64,000 nt of DNA. It comes from Haladaptatus halobius. GTDB lineage: Archaea > Halobacteriota > Halobacteria > Halobacteriales > Haladaptataceae. The translations under genes were made by a program, and so were the position numbers. Shown piece after piece: positions 46,664 to 55,833 of the stretch (positions are counted from its first letter, which is position 1; each line of letters opens with the position of its first letter). A model generated the notes under the pieces. It was not told the origin of the DNA. It saw nothing but the letters and a program-made list of their open reading frames with translations, and made no database searches. The DNA is taken from contig NZ_CP085337.1 in NCBI RefSeq assembly GCF_020618475.1, positions 248,001-312,000 on the forward strand. The letters are read 5' to 3'.

Positions 46664-48598
46664 CTACTGGTCGAGGAGCGATTCGAGTTCGCCGACGACC
46701 TCCGGGTTCCGGAGCGCACTCGTATCGCCGAGATTCTCACCGTTTGCGATGGCTTCGAGGTAGCGACGGACGACCTTGCCCGACCGCGTCTTCGGCAACG
46801 ACGGCGCGAACGTAACGGTATCGGGGGCCGCGATAGACCCGATAGCCGACTCGACGGCCGCCTGGACGCTCCCGCTGAGCGCCTCGTCGCCCGCGACGTT
46901 CGACTCGGGGCTGACGAACGCGTGGATCTTCGACCCTTTCACCGTGTCCACACTTCCGACGACGGCGGCTTCGGCGACGCCCTCGACGCCGACGATGGCG
47001 GACTCTATCTCCGTGGTGCTCAATCGGCGACCCGAGACGTTGAGCACGTCGTCAGCCCGTCCGAGGAGGTGAAGGTAGCCATCGTCGTCGCGGACGGCGT
47101 TGTCTCCTGTGTCGTACTGCCACTCGCCGTCGACGGTTCCCGTTCGACGGCCTCCCCAGTCGGTTCCCTCGCAGAGCGACCGTGCCATACCCGGCCAGGG
47201 TCGGGTGAGAACGAGACGTCCCGACTCCCCGGTGGCGACTCGCTCACCCGTCTCGTCGACGACCGCCGCGCCGATTCCGGGCAGGCCCCGGCCGACGGCA
47301 CCGGGCCGCATTCGGTCGACGCCGGGTATCGTCGAGAGGACGATACCCCCCGTCTCGGTCTGCCACCACGTGTCGACGACCGGACACTCCCCCCCTCCCA
47401 CGTGCTCGCGGTACCAGTGCCAGGTCGTTTCGTCGATCGATTCCCCGACCGTGCCGAGCAGGCGGAGCGAAGAGAGGTCGTGTCGCTCCGGATACCTGCC
47501 TCCCCACTTCATGAACGCCCGAATGGACGTCGGCGCCGTGTAGAAGACGTCGACCTCGTTGCGCTCGATGACCTCCCAGAGACGATCCTTCTCGGGATGA
47601 TCCGGCGTTCCCTCGTATAGGATGGTGCTCGCCCCGAGCGCGAGCGGCCCGTAGACGGCGTAGGAGTGGCCGGTGATCCAGCCGACGTCGGCCGAACACC
47701 AGTGGGTGTCGTCCGGCCCGAGATCGAGCACCGCGTGGCTCGTCCAGGTCACGTGCGCGAGATAGCCCCCGGTCGTGTGCCCGACTAGCGTCGGCTCACC
47801 GGTCGTTCCCGAGGTGTAGATGAGAAAGAGCAGGTCGGCGGCGTTTCGCTCGATGGGGTCGACCTCGACGCCCGCGCGGTCGTCGACGAGGTCAGTGTAG
47901 GAGTGGTGGTCGCCGACGGAGCGGTCGTCGTCGAGACGGTCGACTATGATCTGTTCGACCGCTTGGTCGACGGTGTGGCAGGCGTTATCGGCCTTGCTCT
48001 TGAGATCTAGTGCGGTGCCGCGCCGGTAGTAGCCGTCGCAGGTGACGAGATACGCCGAGTTCGCGCCGGCCAGCCGCGTTGCCAGCGCGTCGGCGGAGAA
48101 GCCGGCGAACACCACCGAGTGGGGGGCACCGATTCGCGCGCACGCCAGCATGGCGATGGGTAGCTCCGGCACCATCGGCATGTAGAGCGTGACGACGTCG
48201 CCTTCGCCAACACCCAACTCGCGCAAGGATGCCGCGAACGCGTTCACTTCGTCGTAGAGTTCCCGATACGTGCGGGTTCTAGTTTCTCCGAGTTTTCCTT
48301 CCCAGGTGAGAGCCACCTCGTCGCCGCGGCCGTCCTCCACGTGACGGTCGACGCAATTGTACGAGGCGTTTAACCGTCCGCCGGGGAACCAGCGCGTCGT
48401 CTCGGCGTCATCGAGCACCGTATCGTACGGGCGCTCCCAGTCCAGCAGTTCGGCGGCAGCCTCCCAGCACGTCGGCCATCCGTCCTCGTGGAGCGCCTCG
48501 CGGTCGGCCGCCGTGATATTTGCCTCGTCGACGAACGACGATGGTGGCGTCACCCATTCGCGTTCGTCGGTCGTCTCTTTTCTACTGCCGTTGACCAT
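46664..48598 (-). CDS. Acetyl-CoA synthetase-like paralogue with altered A3 loop
   Basis: The product has 644 residues, homologous along its length to the enzyme at 42618-44606. WWQTETGG, GRADDVLNVSGRRLST and LPKTRSGKVVRR are kept. The A3 loop reads YTSGTTGEPTLVGHTTGG, where relatives have EPKGVKHTT, so the Lys and Gly contacting the phosphates are lost. Activity may be lowered or changed. A segment of 38 residues (from LYMPMVPELPIAMLACARIG) is identical in both, suggesting gene conversion. The regulator gene follows after 139 bp, so it is probably co-regulated. Confidence 0.88.
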   Translation of the reverse strand: MVNGSRKETTDEREWVTPPSSFVDEANITAADREALHEDGWPTCWEAAAELLDWERPYDTVLDDAETTRWFPGGRLNASYNCVDRHVEDGRGDEVALTWEGKLGETRTRTYRELYDEVNAFAASLRELGVGEGDVVTLYMPMVPELPIAMLACARIGAPHSVVFAGFSADALATRLAGANSAYLVTCDGYYRRGTALDLKSKADNACHTVDQAVEQIIVDRLDDDRSVGDHHSYTDLVDDRAGVEVDPIERNAADLLFLIYTSGTTGEPTLVGHTTGGYLAHVTWTSHAVLDLGPDDTHWCSADVGWITGHSYAVYGPLALGASTILYEGTPDHPEKDRLWEVIERNEVDVFYTAPTSIRAFMKWGGRYPERHDLSSLRLLGTVGESIDETTWHWYREHVGGGECPVVDTWWQTETGGIVLSTIPGVDRMRPGAVGRGLPGIGAAVVDETGERVATGESGRLVLTRPWPGMARSLCEGTDWGGRRTGTVDGEWQYDTGDNAVRDDDGYLHLLGRADDVLNVSGRRLSTTEIESAIVGVEGVAEAAVVGSVDTVKGSKIHAFVSPESNVAGDEALSGSVQAAVESAIGSIAAPDTVTFAPSLPKTRSGKVVRRYLEAIANGENLGDTSALRNPEVVGELESLLDQ

Positions 48599-48704
48599 TC
48601 ATTTCGAGATTTGCCTAAAAAGACAAAAATCGTTCGTCTATCCGAGCGATTTGGGCGCGAGGCCAGAGGTGCGCCGATCGTCGATTTCGCGTGCGATTTC
48701 AGTC

Positions 48705-49017
48705 ATAGAGCGAAAGACGGACTATTCGAGCGTTTACTTCGTCTTTCTGTACGGGAGCGAGTTCCTCCACATCTTCCTCAGCGGAACGATCATCACGACG
48801 TTGTTCTAATGAGGCCCACATGAACCGTGGCTGCCGAGGTTCGTTTGGTTTCTGATCAAGATTTAGGCGCTATTCATCTTCACCCAGTGGGTGCGCTCCG
48901 CAGGTTCCGCGCGTCCACATCGACCAACTCATCGAGATCGGTTGGAAAGGGCTGCTCGTCCCCTCGTTCTTCAACCTCGCGCTGACGGCGGTCATCATGG
49001 AAATAATGGGTACGTAG
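48705..49017 (+). pseudogene. NADH dehydrogenase-like subunit H (NuoH), degenerate C-terminal fragment
   Basis: Read across several breaks, the fragment gives TDYSSVYFVFLYGSEFLHI, SGTIITTLF, then (after two stops at 48807-48812) PHEPWLPRFVWFLIKI, a TAG, ALFIFTQWVR and, after a frame change near 48898, PRVHIDQLIEIGWKGLLVPS and the last helix ending at TAG 49015-49017. These are the final loops and helices of NuoH, in order and spacing. No other nuo gene is nearby, so it is a stranded duplicate or the scar of a rearrangement. It is clearly non-functional. Confidence 0.82.
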
Positions 49018-49063
49018 AAAAATCATCGCCGCAACGAACCTTCGTGTCGACTCAGGCACGAAG

Positions 49064-49719
49064 TCACCGAACGAGAGCGCCGAACACGCGCTCCTCGACT
49101 TTCCGTAGGTGTTCACCCGCAGTGGTTGGCGCGATTCCGACGACCTCCGCCACATCTTCGAGCGTCGACTGTCGGGGTGCGCTGTAGTATCCCGCCTCCA
49201 CCGCCGCCTTGAGCACTTCCTGCTGACGGGTCGTTAACAGTCTCGCGAATGACGCTTCGTCCGGTTCGTAGTCACCTGTTTCTACCACCTCGAATGTGAC
49301 GGCGTTCTCCTCGACGGCATGCCGGTATACTTCCTGAAAGGCGGCATCGCTTCCTATATACGTTATCCGAAACGATCCGTCGGAGTTGAACTGTATCGGC
49401 GTCTCGATGACTATATCGGACTCGCGTTGTAGTTCCAGCGCCCGGCGGGTCACGTCCGTCGGCTCAAACTGACTCACCGCCATCCATGGATCCCCCCGGA
49501 AACGAGAAAGTCGACGACGTACGGCGAGTCCCTCATTATCCCCTCGTATCGCTCCCGGTCACCGCTTCCCTCGGCGAACGATAGCACCGTCCCGTCGGCG
49601 AGGAGTTCGACGTGGTGGATCGCTTCTCGCGCGATCGTCGGCTCGTCCGCGAGTTTCTTTCCGAGCGGATGGAAAACGCGGCCCTCGGCGGGGTGAACGA
49701 GAACCGTGAGATATCGTAT
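49064..49719 (-). pseudogene. HTH-10 (Bat-type) regulator with a G-run frameshift and lost start
   Basis: The conserved opening reads IRYLTVLVHPAEGRVFHPLG from 49719, but the expected ATG is ATA. The frame ends after FLVSGG, at a run of six Gs near 49490. In the next frame it resumes as DPWMAVSQFEPTDVTRRALE and continues through the C-terminal HTH-10 (LTTRQQEVLKAAVEAGYYSA) to 49064. The total length is 656 nt, one short of a multiple of three. One lost G would explain the shift. The G-run alone could be a sequencing error, but the start-codon change also suggests decay. Confidence 0.75.
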
Positions 49720-49937
49720 ACGCGTACGATAAAACGGGGCCGTATTAAAGACACGTAGATGATTTGCAGTCGACGTTTGGCTGTCTATTTCGAACTGACG
49801 TATATGAGACGTAGACGAACCGGAGTACGCTTCCGACAGACCGCTGACGAAGAAACCTCGTTTCCGCATGATGTCCGGAGTACGGTAGCGGCGCCGGCTA
49901 CTCGGAACGCGACCATCAGTTCGTCTCAGGGACGCCG

Positions 49938-51131
49938 ATGACACGGGCGATACCGGACGTCGCAATCGTCGGCGGCGGCATCTGTGGGCTCACCACGGCA
50001 CTTGCGCTCGAACGACGAGACGGGACGCCGACCGTCTACGAGGCCGCGTCCGAATATCGACCTATCGGTGCCGGACTCCTGTTGCAGACGAACGCACTAC
50101 TCGTCTTGGATCGCCTCGGTATCGCTGACCGTGTCTTAACTGAAGGGGTTCCCCTCAGGGACACCGTGATCCGGTCTTCCGGCGGGCGGGTGTTGAAACG
50201 ATTCGACTTGAATCGGGTCGAACGGAACCGCTTCGGCTACGGCTTCGTGGCGATACACCGCGCCGAACTGCAGCAGATACTTATCGACGAACTGAACGCC
50301 GAGGTCGAAACGGGAATGGTGTGCGAAGCGGTGTTGGACACCGATCCGCCGACCGTCCGGTTCGCCGACGGTACGCACGTTCACCCGGACGTTCTCGTCG
50401 GGGCGGATGGCATCAATTCGGCCGTCCGCGACGCCATCGCCCCCGACACCGAACTGCGAACGCTGGAAAGCGTCGTCTATCGCGCCGTCGCCACGGTGGA
50501 CGTACCCGAGCAGCACCGTGCTCGAGGGGTCGAAGTGTGGGGCGACGGGACGTACACCGGCGGAGCACCCATCGGCGACGATCGGTTCTACTGGTTCGCG
50601 ACGGCACCCGAAACCTTCGCGGGGGATTCGACCGATTCGCGGGAGGTGCTCTCGGCACTTCGTGAGCGGTATGACACGTTTCCCGAGCCGATTCCTTCGG
50701 TGGTCGAATCGCTCGACGCTGACGACGTCTTCGTCACCGGTCTGGAGGACGTGCCCCCGCTCGACCGATGGCATCGCGGGTCGGTCGTCATCGCCGGCGA
50801 CGCGGCGCACGGGATGTTGCCGTTCGCCGGGCAGGGTGCAGCACAGGCCATCGAGGACGCGCTCACACTGGCCCACGCGATCGACACGTCCGACGACCCC
50901 TCGGCGGCCTTCGAGCGTTTCGAAGCCGAAAGAAAACCCAGAGCCGATCGGATTCGTTCCGAGTCGCGCCGGCTGGGAACCCTCGGTACGATGCAATCGA
51001 GCGTCGGGTCTCAGGCTCGAAACATCGCGGTTAAGCTGCTTCCGGATGCATTTTTCCGACGGTCTCGTCGGCGACGAGCGTCCCGCACTTCGCTCCCTGA
51101 GTCCGTCTCCGACCGCGGCCGCAGCGCGTGA
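49938..51131 (+). CDS. FAD-dependent monooxygenase (PHBH/UbiH-like)
   Basis: This 397-residue group A flavoprotein has a dinucleotide loop VAIVGGGICGL (residues 8-18), the second FAD/NAD(P)H DG motif (VLVGADGINSAVRDA, about 152-166) and the GD motif (IAGDAAHGMLPFAGQGAAQAI, split here, about 285-305). Such enzymes hydroxylate aromatic or polyprenyl rings with NAD(P)H and O2. The basic C-terminal tail (FFRRSRRRRASR) may contact membrane. No aromatic pathway genes are adjacent, so the substrate is unknown. It is intact and monocistronic. Confidence 0.88.
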   Translation: MTRAIPDVAIVGGGICGLTTALALERRDGTPTVYEAASEYRPIGAGLLLQTNALLVLDRLGIADRVLTEGVPLRDTVIRSSGGRVLKRFDLNRVERNRFGYGFVAIHRAELQQILIDELNAEVETGMVCEAVLDTDPPTVRFADGTHVHPDVLVGADGINSAVRDAIAPDTELRTLESVVYRAVATVDVPEQHRARGVEVWGDGTYTGGAPIGDDRFYWFATAPETFAGDSTDSREVLSALRERYDTFPEPIPSVVESLDADDVFVTGLEDVPPLDRWHRGSVVIAGDAAHGMLPFAGQGAAQAIEDALTLAHAIDTSDDPSAAFERFEAERKPRADRIRSESRRLGTLGTMQSSVGSQARNIAVKLLPDAFFRRSRRRRASRTSLPESVSDRGRSA

Positions 51132-51389
51132 GCCAGCCCGCCCGGAAACGTCGTCCCGGTCGCCCGATTCGGACGTCCGGGACGAAATCACCCCGCCGAC
51201 TACGGGGCGATCGAACTCATCGTCGCTCGGTCCGTGGAGTCTCGATTAGCAGCACGACAGGGGCGCCTCGACGGCGCTTACTCCGCCTCTCTTCGGTCGC
51301 CGTCGTCGACGCCGCCGGTTGTACCGAACGGTCTCCGTCCCCGCAAGAACGAATCCTACGCGGCGAGCGAGTAATCGAGGTCGTTCAGC

Positions 51390-52313
51390 TCACCCGGAGC
51401 CGACGACCTCGACGTCGAACTTCCCACGCCAACGGTAGCGACGTCCACCCCAGACGAAGGTTCGGCGAGCTACCGCATACATCGTAAGCGGTACTTGCGC
51501 GAGCGTTGCGGGATACGCCAGTAAGAACGTCCATCGGCGGACTTCGAACGCGCTGTAGATGCCAAGCTGGAGCAGTGTCAAGAGCACCATCGCCGGCAGC
51601 GGGAAGAGGAGAGCACCGATCGCGGATAGGGCTGCGACGACACTCATTCCCGCGAAACCCACGGGGTCGTGCCGTTGGACGATCTGCGTGAACCGAACGT
51701 GGCGCTCGGCGGTCTCACGAACGGTTCCACCGATCGGAACGAGCCGCGTTCGCCGAAGCGGAGTCACGTCGAGGTATTCGGTAAGAATGCCGTCGTCGCT
51801 CACCGAGCGGCGGAGATCCCCGAGAAAGGCCGCTTCATCCAAGTCCGCGCGGTCGAACATCACGGCACCGGCCCAAGCGATGTTTCCCGCGTACGCCCCA
51901 AGCGTACCGCCGAAAGCGTATATCGGCTCTAGTAACAGCGAGAGTGGATCCCGTCCGACGAAGAACGGTATCTCGGTGACGGGGCCGTTCTGCTCGTAGT
52001 CGGCGTGTAGTTGCGCGAGCCAGTCTGGCGGATGGTGAAAGTCGTCGTCCGTCCACACGATTCGGTCGCGCTTTGCAGCGCACATTCCGGCGGCAATCGC
52101 GTTCGCCTTTCCCGAGCACCCCTCCGGGGCACCCGCAAAGACGAGCCTAACTCCGCTCGGGAGATCGTCGACTCGGTTTGCGATGGAATCGGAGTCGTCG
52201 TCACAAACCACGAGGAGTTCGTCCGATTGGCCCAGTTGGTCAGCGACCTCCTCACAGGCTGTCGTCCACGTTGTCGTGGGAAGGATGACGGTCGTCGGTG
52301 GGGACTCGCCCAT
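51390..52313 (-). CDS. Family 2 glycosyltransferase, membrane-anchored
   Basis: The product has 307 residues. The GT-A domain (1-205) has an Asp pair for the metal-nucleotide (CDDDSDS near 38, WTDDDFHH near 87) and the acceptor-side SDDGILTEY near 170. Residues about 212-285 hold two to three TM helices and the end is basic. This layout resembles ceramide-glucosyltransferase-like GT2 proteins acting on lipid acceptors at the cytosolic face. Haloarchaeal targets include glycolipids or dolichol-linked sugars. No other glycan genes are nearby. Confidence 0.82.
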   Translation of the reverse strand: MGESPPTTVILPTTTWTTACEEVADQLGQSDELLVVCDDDSDSIANRVDDLPSGVRLVFAGAPEGCSGKANAIAAGMCAAKRDRIVWTDDDFHHPPDWLAQLHADYEQNGPVTEIPFFVGRDPLSLLLEPIYAFGGTLGAYAGNIAWAGAVMFDRADLDEAAFLGDLRRSVSDDGILTEYLDVTPLRRTRLVPIGGTVRETAERHVRFTQIVQRHDPVGFAGMSVVAALSAIGALLFPLPAMVLLTLLQLGIYSAFEVRRWTFLLAYPATLAQVPLTMYAVARRTFVWGGRRYRWRGKFDVEVVGSG

Positions 52314-52437
52314 GAAGAAATCTCATCCGCACCAACATATAAAACCGACACTTCCCCGGGCGGCACGGGGTCAACGGGAGGCTTCGCGGACTCGGAGTTT
52401 CAACGGAGTCTCTTCGACCCGAACGCTGACTCACCAG

Positions 52438-53409
52438 CTACCCTGTCCGCGTTTCGGTTCGCGACGATTCGTCGTGAACCATCAGAATCGTCCAGTAAAG
52501 GGTTCCGTCAAACCGGACGAGGTATGCCCCGTTTCGATCGCCCTCTCCGTCTTCGCTGAGCGCGGTCGGATGTTCGTGCTTCCGAAACCGACGCGCTAAC
52601 GAAATCAGCGCAGGCGAAGGCGTTTGGTCCGAATCGACGAGATAGTGCGACTCTTCGATGGCTGTCGTAACGATCTCTCGCTGGGCGTCCGTCAGTTCCG
52701 AGAGTTCGAACGCGAACCGCTCGCGTATCCGCCGGCCGTACTCGGCGGCAGGGGCGACCCGTTCGGCGGTGTACCGGTAGGTGTTGACCGTCGTCGGGTT
52801 CGCTTCGTCGACGACCCACTCCACCCGCGAACCGTCTTTCCAAGTGATGACCGAATAGTCCGACTCGGGAACCAGCGCCGACCGGTTTCGTTCGGCGTTC
52901 GTGTAGAGAAACGTCGTCCCGATGCCGACGGTCTCACCGTCCGCGAATCCCCTTTCGGCGAACGTTTTGCGGTCGACCTTCGGCAGGTCGGAGAATCGAA
53001 TCGTTTCGGATTCATCCACGGTTCCGTCGACGATGTCTACCTTAACGGAGTATCGCGTTGCCGGCGTCCGTTCTGTCACCCTGCGAGATAGCCGATAGAC
53101 CGTGCCGTCGTAGAGGAGATGCCGATCCGCCGGAAGCGGTGGTCGAGTCCCATCGACAGTGGCGTCCCCGTCGAGGATTCGGTCGAGGAGTCGGGCCCGC
53201 TCGTTACGAACGTTGTTCGGTCGAACGACGTAGAGAACCCTAGCGGGAAGTTCGGCGGCGGTCGCGGCGGTCATCGAAAGCCGAGCGGCGGGAGCGGTGC
53301 CGACTAAGTTTGAGGAGCCAGCGGACGGGTTCAGTCCGAAGTCGGCGCAACCGGCCACGGTCGTAGCGAGGACGGTGGTTCCGGACGCGAGGAGGGCACG
53401 GCGACGCAT
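52438..53409 (-). CDS. Haloarchaeal lipoprotein of unknown function
   Basis: The 323-residue product begins MRRRALLASG with a lipobox VAGC (Cys21) and probable Tat export. The mature part is a mixed alpha/beta domain with many Arg and Asp. No family motif is recognised, although similar long 'hypothetical lipoproteins' are common in this group. It is divergent from the accessory region that follows and separated from the glycosyltransferase by 124 bp on the same strand. Confidence 0.7.
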   Translation of the reverse strand: MRRRALLASGTTVLATTVAGCADFGLNPSAGSSNLVGTAPAARLSMTAATAAELPARVLYVVRPNNVRNERARLLDRILDGDATVDGTRPPLPADRHLLYDGTVYRLSRRVTERTPATRYSVKVDIVDGTVDESETIRFSDLPKVDRKTFAERGFADGETVGIGTTFLYTNAERNRSALVPESDYSVITWKDGSRVEWVVDEANPTTVNTYRYTAERVAPAAEYGRRIRERFAFELSELTDAQREIVTTAIEESHYLVDSDQTPSPALISLARRFRKHEHPTALSEDGEGDRNGAYLVRFDGTLYWTILMVHDESSRTETRTG

Positions 53410-53483
53410 ACCGTATTCGAACTGCCAACGCTTGCATAAGTCTTGCCATGGCGCTGGTCGTACGCATCGTCTTTCTCAACCCA

Positions 53484-53511
53484 ATCGTCCCGTTGGTATC
53501 GTCCCGTTGGT
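53484..53511. repeat. Perfect 14-bp tandem duplication
   Basis: ATCGTCCCGTTGGT occurs twice head to tail in a non-coding or decayed stretch upstream of the lipoprotein gene. The surrounding 53410-53699 holds no recognised gene. Confidence 0.7.
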
Positions 53512-53699
53512 ACCCTCTTCGAGCGCCCACTTTCGAAAGTTGTGAACCAGAAGCGCAGTCTAGCCGGTATGAACGCTAAAATCGTCGAAGTGATTGCTCC
53601 TACCGCTGACGCACTGTGTAACCCTCCTCGTCAAACCACCATCCACCCGTGGCTGCTATCCTCTTCGGGGAACCTTTGCACCTCGATCTGGAGATGGTC

Positions 53700-53834
53700 T
53701 CACGCGGCCTCCATCGTCTCTATGGTACACGTGTGGTCGGTATCGTCGATATGCGATTCCGCCCGTGATTCCGCTCCGATACGTGATGCATGGAAGCCAA
53801 TCTGTCCACAGGTTTCACACAGTATCTTGTACAT
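53700..53834 (-). CDS. Small Cys/His zinc-binding protein, 44 residues
   Basis: ATG 53834 to TGA 53700-53702 encodes 44 residues: MYKILCETCGQIGFHASRIG, then an acidic stretch with ESHIDDTDHTCTIETMEAA. CETC at residues 6-9 plus two later His and one Cys form a plausible single-zinc site. It resembles the small haloarchaeal proteins that open with xxCxxCG and end with HxxxTxHxxxV, whose function is unknown. No neighbour suggests a role. Confidence 0.55.
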   Translation of the reverse strand: MYKILCETCGQIGFHASRIGAESRAESHIDDTDHTCTIETMEAA

Positions 53835-54391
53835 GGCGTGCAGTCGTCCCAACGAGTTTATCATTATTAATCCTTTCTAACCGCGCATTACTTGCAGCCC
53901 TGAATTTCCGTATCGAATCTCCCTTGAACAGTGACTGGGAAGAGATGTCCGTCACCGGAATGACCAGAAACGCGCCAGCACGCCGACCTGTCCGGTGCGA
54001 ACGAACTTTTTCGGCCAGTTCTGGGTGAGTCGACTCGCCGAAACAGCACCGATACCCTCGGACGCGATCAATCAAATTTCGAATATTTAATAGATGTAAT
54101 CTTAAATACGATAGTGACGCACGGTGGTACACCCCGGAATTGAGTAGTTCGGACGGTGGGCACGAGCGGACTGCCTCCGAGAGTGTATAGCCCCGACTTG
54201 ACCGTTACCGGTATCGCCATTCGAAGACGCATCACTCTCTCATCCTCAAATGGCAAATAGAGACGAACACTGAGTATCGGACGAAGAATCGTACACCGAT
54301 CTGAATACATTACGCGACCGTAGCGACGTCGAACGTGTAGAGGAGAGTTATTTCTGTCTGGGGGCGACGAAGGCATACGATTCACCGCCCC
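53835..54391. other. Decayed accessory DNA
   Basis: No gene recognised. Composition is low-GC between 54010 and 54130 and resembles the first 6 kb of the window. Confidence 0.45.
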
Positions 54392-54577
54392 AGCGTCTTC
54401 TTCAGCGCATCGCTGGCAACCGATGAGCGGGAATCCATCGACGACCCCCGTGTCGCCGAAGACCTCGATCACTGGCTGTACGGCGATGGGGATGACGTCG
54501 AACTTGGGTGGTTCGAGGCAGTCCCCGATGACGAGCATCCAAACCACGTCGACCACATCCGGCTGTTCTTAGAATGA
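54392..54577 (+). pseudogene. C-terminal remnant of an acidic protein
   Basis: The plus frame from about 54392 to TGA 54575-54577 reads a strongly acidic, halophile-like sequence (including DLDHWLYGDGDDVELGWFEA and HIRLFLE). No start is visible and the family is unknown. The IS-type hairpin begins ten bases after its stop, so an insertion or deletion at this point may have removed the 5' part and neighbours. Confidence 0.4.
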
Positions 54578-55035
54578 CATCCACCCCGGCGTTCACGCCG
54601 AGGTTTCCTCTTGTCGTTTTAGCACAATAGTAGACGCTAAGCTCCCTTCCTCAAGAAGCGAGGGGAGACAGCGCCGTCTTTGGTTACTTTCACTGTCCGG
54701 CATCCCCTTACTACCTCGGTGGTCGAACGATGTAGTAAGACATTCACTCCAATACGTCCAGTGTTCAAACGCGACAAAAAGCGTGCACCGGTCGTGGTGG
54801 TTGAGTGTCCATCCGGTAGGAGTGGGACACTCCAAACCCCCCGTAAAGGAAAATCGCCTGCGGAGTCTGGAACCGTCCTCAGAACCGACGGTTCTGATGG
54901 GCCGCACAAGAGCGAAGCTCTTGTGGACGCTGTGGGACTGGTTCCTGCACGTTCCGACACAGAAACAGGAAGCTCCGTCCGCAACAAGTGAGGGCCGGGT
55001 AGCCCCGAACGCGGTATGGCGGAGTAGTTCACGCA
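54578..55035 (-). mobile_element. IS1341/IS605-type right-end remnant, hairpin-rich
   Basis: On the minus strand the region ends with the hairpin CGGCGTGAACGCCG (54587-54600) followed by GGGTGGATGTCA, a form typical of the right ends of haloarchaeal IS1341-type elements. Further inside are strong hairpins at 54879-54897 and 54905-54925 (stem CACAAGAGC, loop GAA). No TnpB catalytic or zinc-finger sequence remains. The 3' part of such elements encodes the guide (omega/re) RNA, so this may be an orphan RNA locus or dead scar. Confidence 0.5.
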
Positions 55036-55279
55036 GTTCCCTTAGTAGCTGTTGTCGTACAGCCTGAGACCCTTACAGCCTCGGTCGTCGATACCGTGGA
55101 CGAGCGTATTCTTCTTGAGGTACACGCCCGAGCTGGTGATAAGGATGTGGTCTCCTCAACCAAGTACGGTTGTCCCCACGATTGCCAGCAACCTCAGCGA
55201 TGCTGCACCGCTGGACGCGTGGCGGTGAACGCGACTCCACGTTCGTTTCTCATCCGTGAGGCGTCACCTCCGGCTGTGG

Positions 55280-55702
55280 TCACTCAAGCTGCGGTCGAGT
55301 GAGTTCTTCTGCGTGCTTCACGTCCGCCGGTTTTTCCACTTGGGCGTAGAGAGGCCGACGGATTTCGGGGTCGAAGATACCGTTTTTGTCGAACAGTTCG
55401 CCCGCCTGTTCCGTGATGTAATAAAATTTATACGGTCCTTCGTCCGGCCGCTGACCGTCGGGGAACGCGACGCTATCGACGACGTTGGCGTCCATGAGTT
55501 TTCGAAGATGCCCGAGAATCGTCGTGCGATCGACATCCGGATTCAGGTACTGGAGTTCTTTCATGCTCGGCATCCCTTTCGGGTGGCCGACGATGTCCGC
55601 GATGAGGTCTTTCCGAGTCTGCTGTGTGATGACGTCGAACACCTCGAAGACGTCGAAGTGGTTCGATTCGTCGTTCGGTTGCACGCCAGCACCCTGTGAC
55701 AT
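55280..55702 (-). CDS. ArsR-like winged-helix regulator
   Basis: ATG 55702 gives 140 residues. A winged helix-turn-helix spans about residues 18-100 (VFDVITQQTRKDLIADIVGH, PSMKELQYLNPDVDRTTILG, then a wing with GPYKFYYIT). The end is a short charged helix. This type is common in haloarchaeal islands and viruses. It is divergent from the gene at 55834 with 131 bp between starts, so it probably controls that gene and itself. Confidence 0.8.
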   Translation of the reverse strand: MSQGAGVQPNDESNHFDVFEVFDVITQQTRKDLIADIVGHPKGMPSMKELQYLNPDVDRTTILGHLRKLMDANVVDSVAFPDGQRPDEGPYKFYYITEQAGELFDKNGIFDPEIRRPLYAQVEKPADVKHAEELTRPQLE

Positions 55703-55833
55703 AGTATACGTGATAGCAGATTGGCCACCGAAATAATGATGTTGGTAGACGCCAACATCAGCGTATCGAAACTCGTGGCGATGGGTAAGCGCGATTCCGA
55801 GGATACAATTAGGGATCCGATGTAGTTTACGTA

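Noticed and set aside
49474..49965. Separate 163-residue minus-strand gene
   Set aside because: It is the first half of the frameshifted HTH-10 gene plus an unrelated upstream extension.
54068..54556. 162-residue minus-strand gene
   Set aside because: Composition is unlike haloarchaeal proteins, and the plus strand carries a clear acidic coding remnant in part of it.
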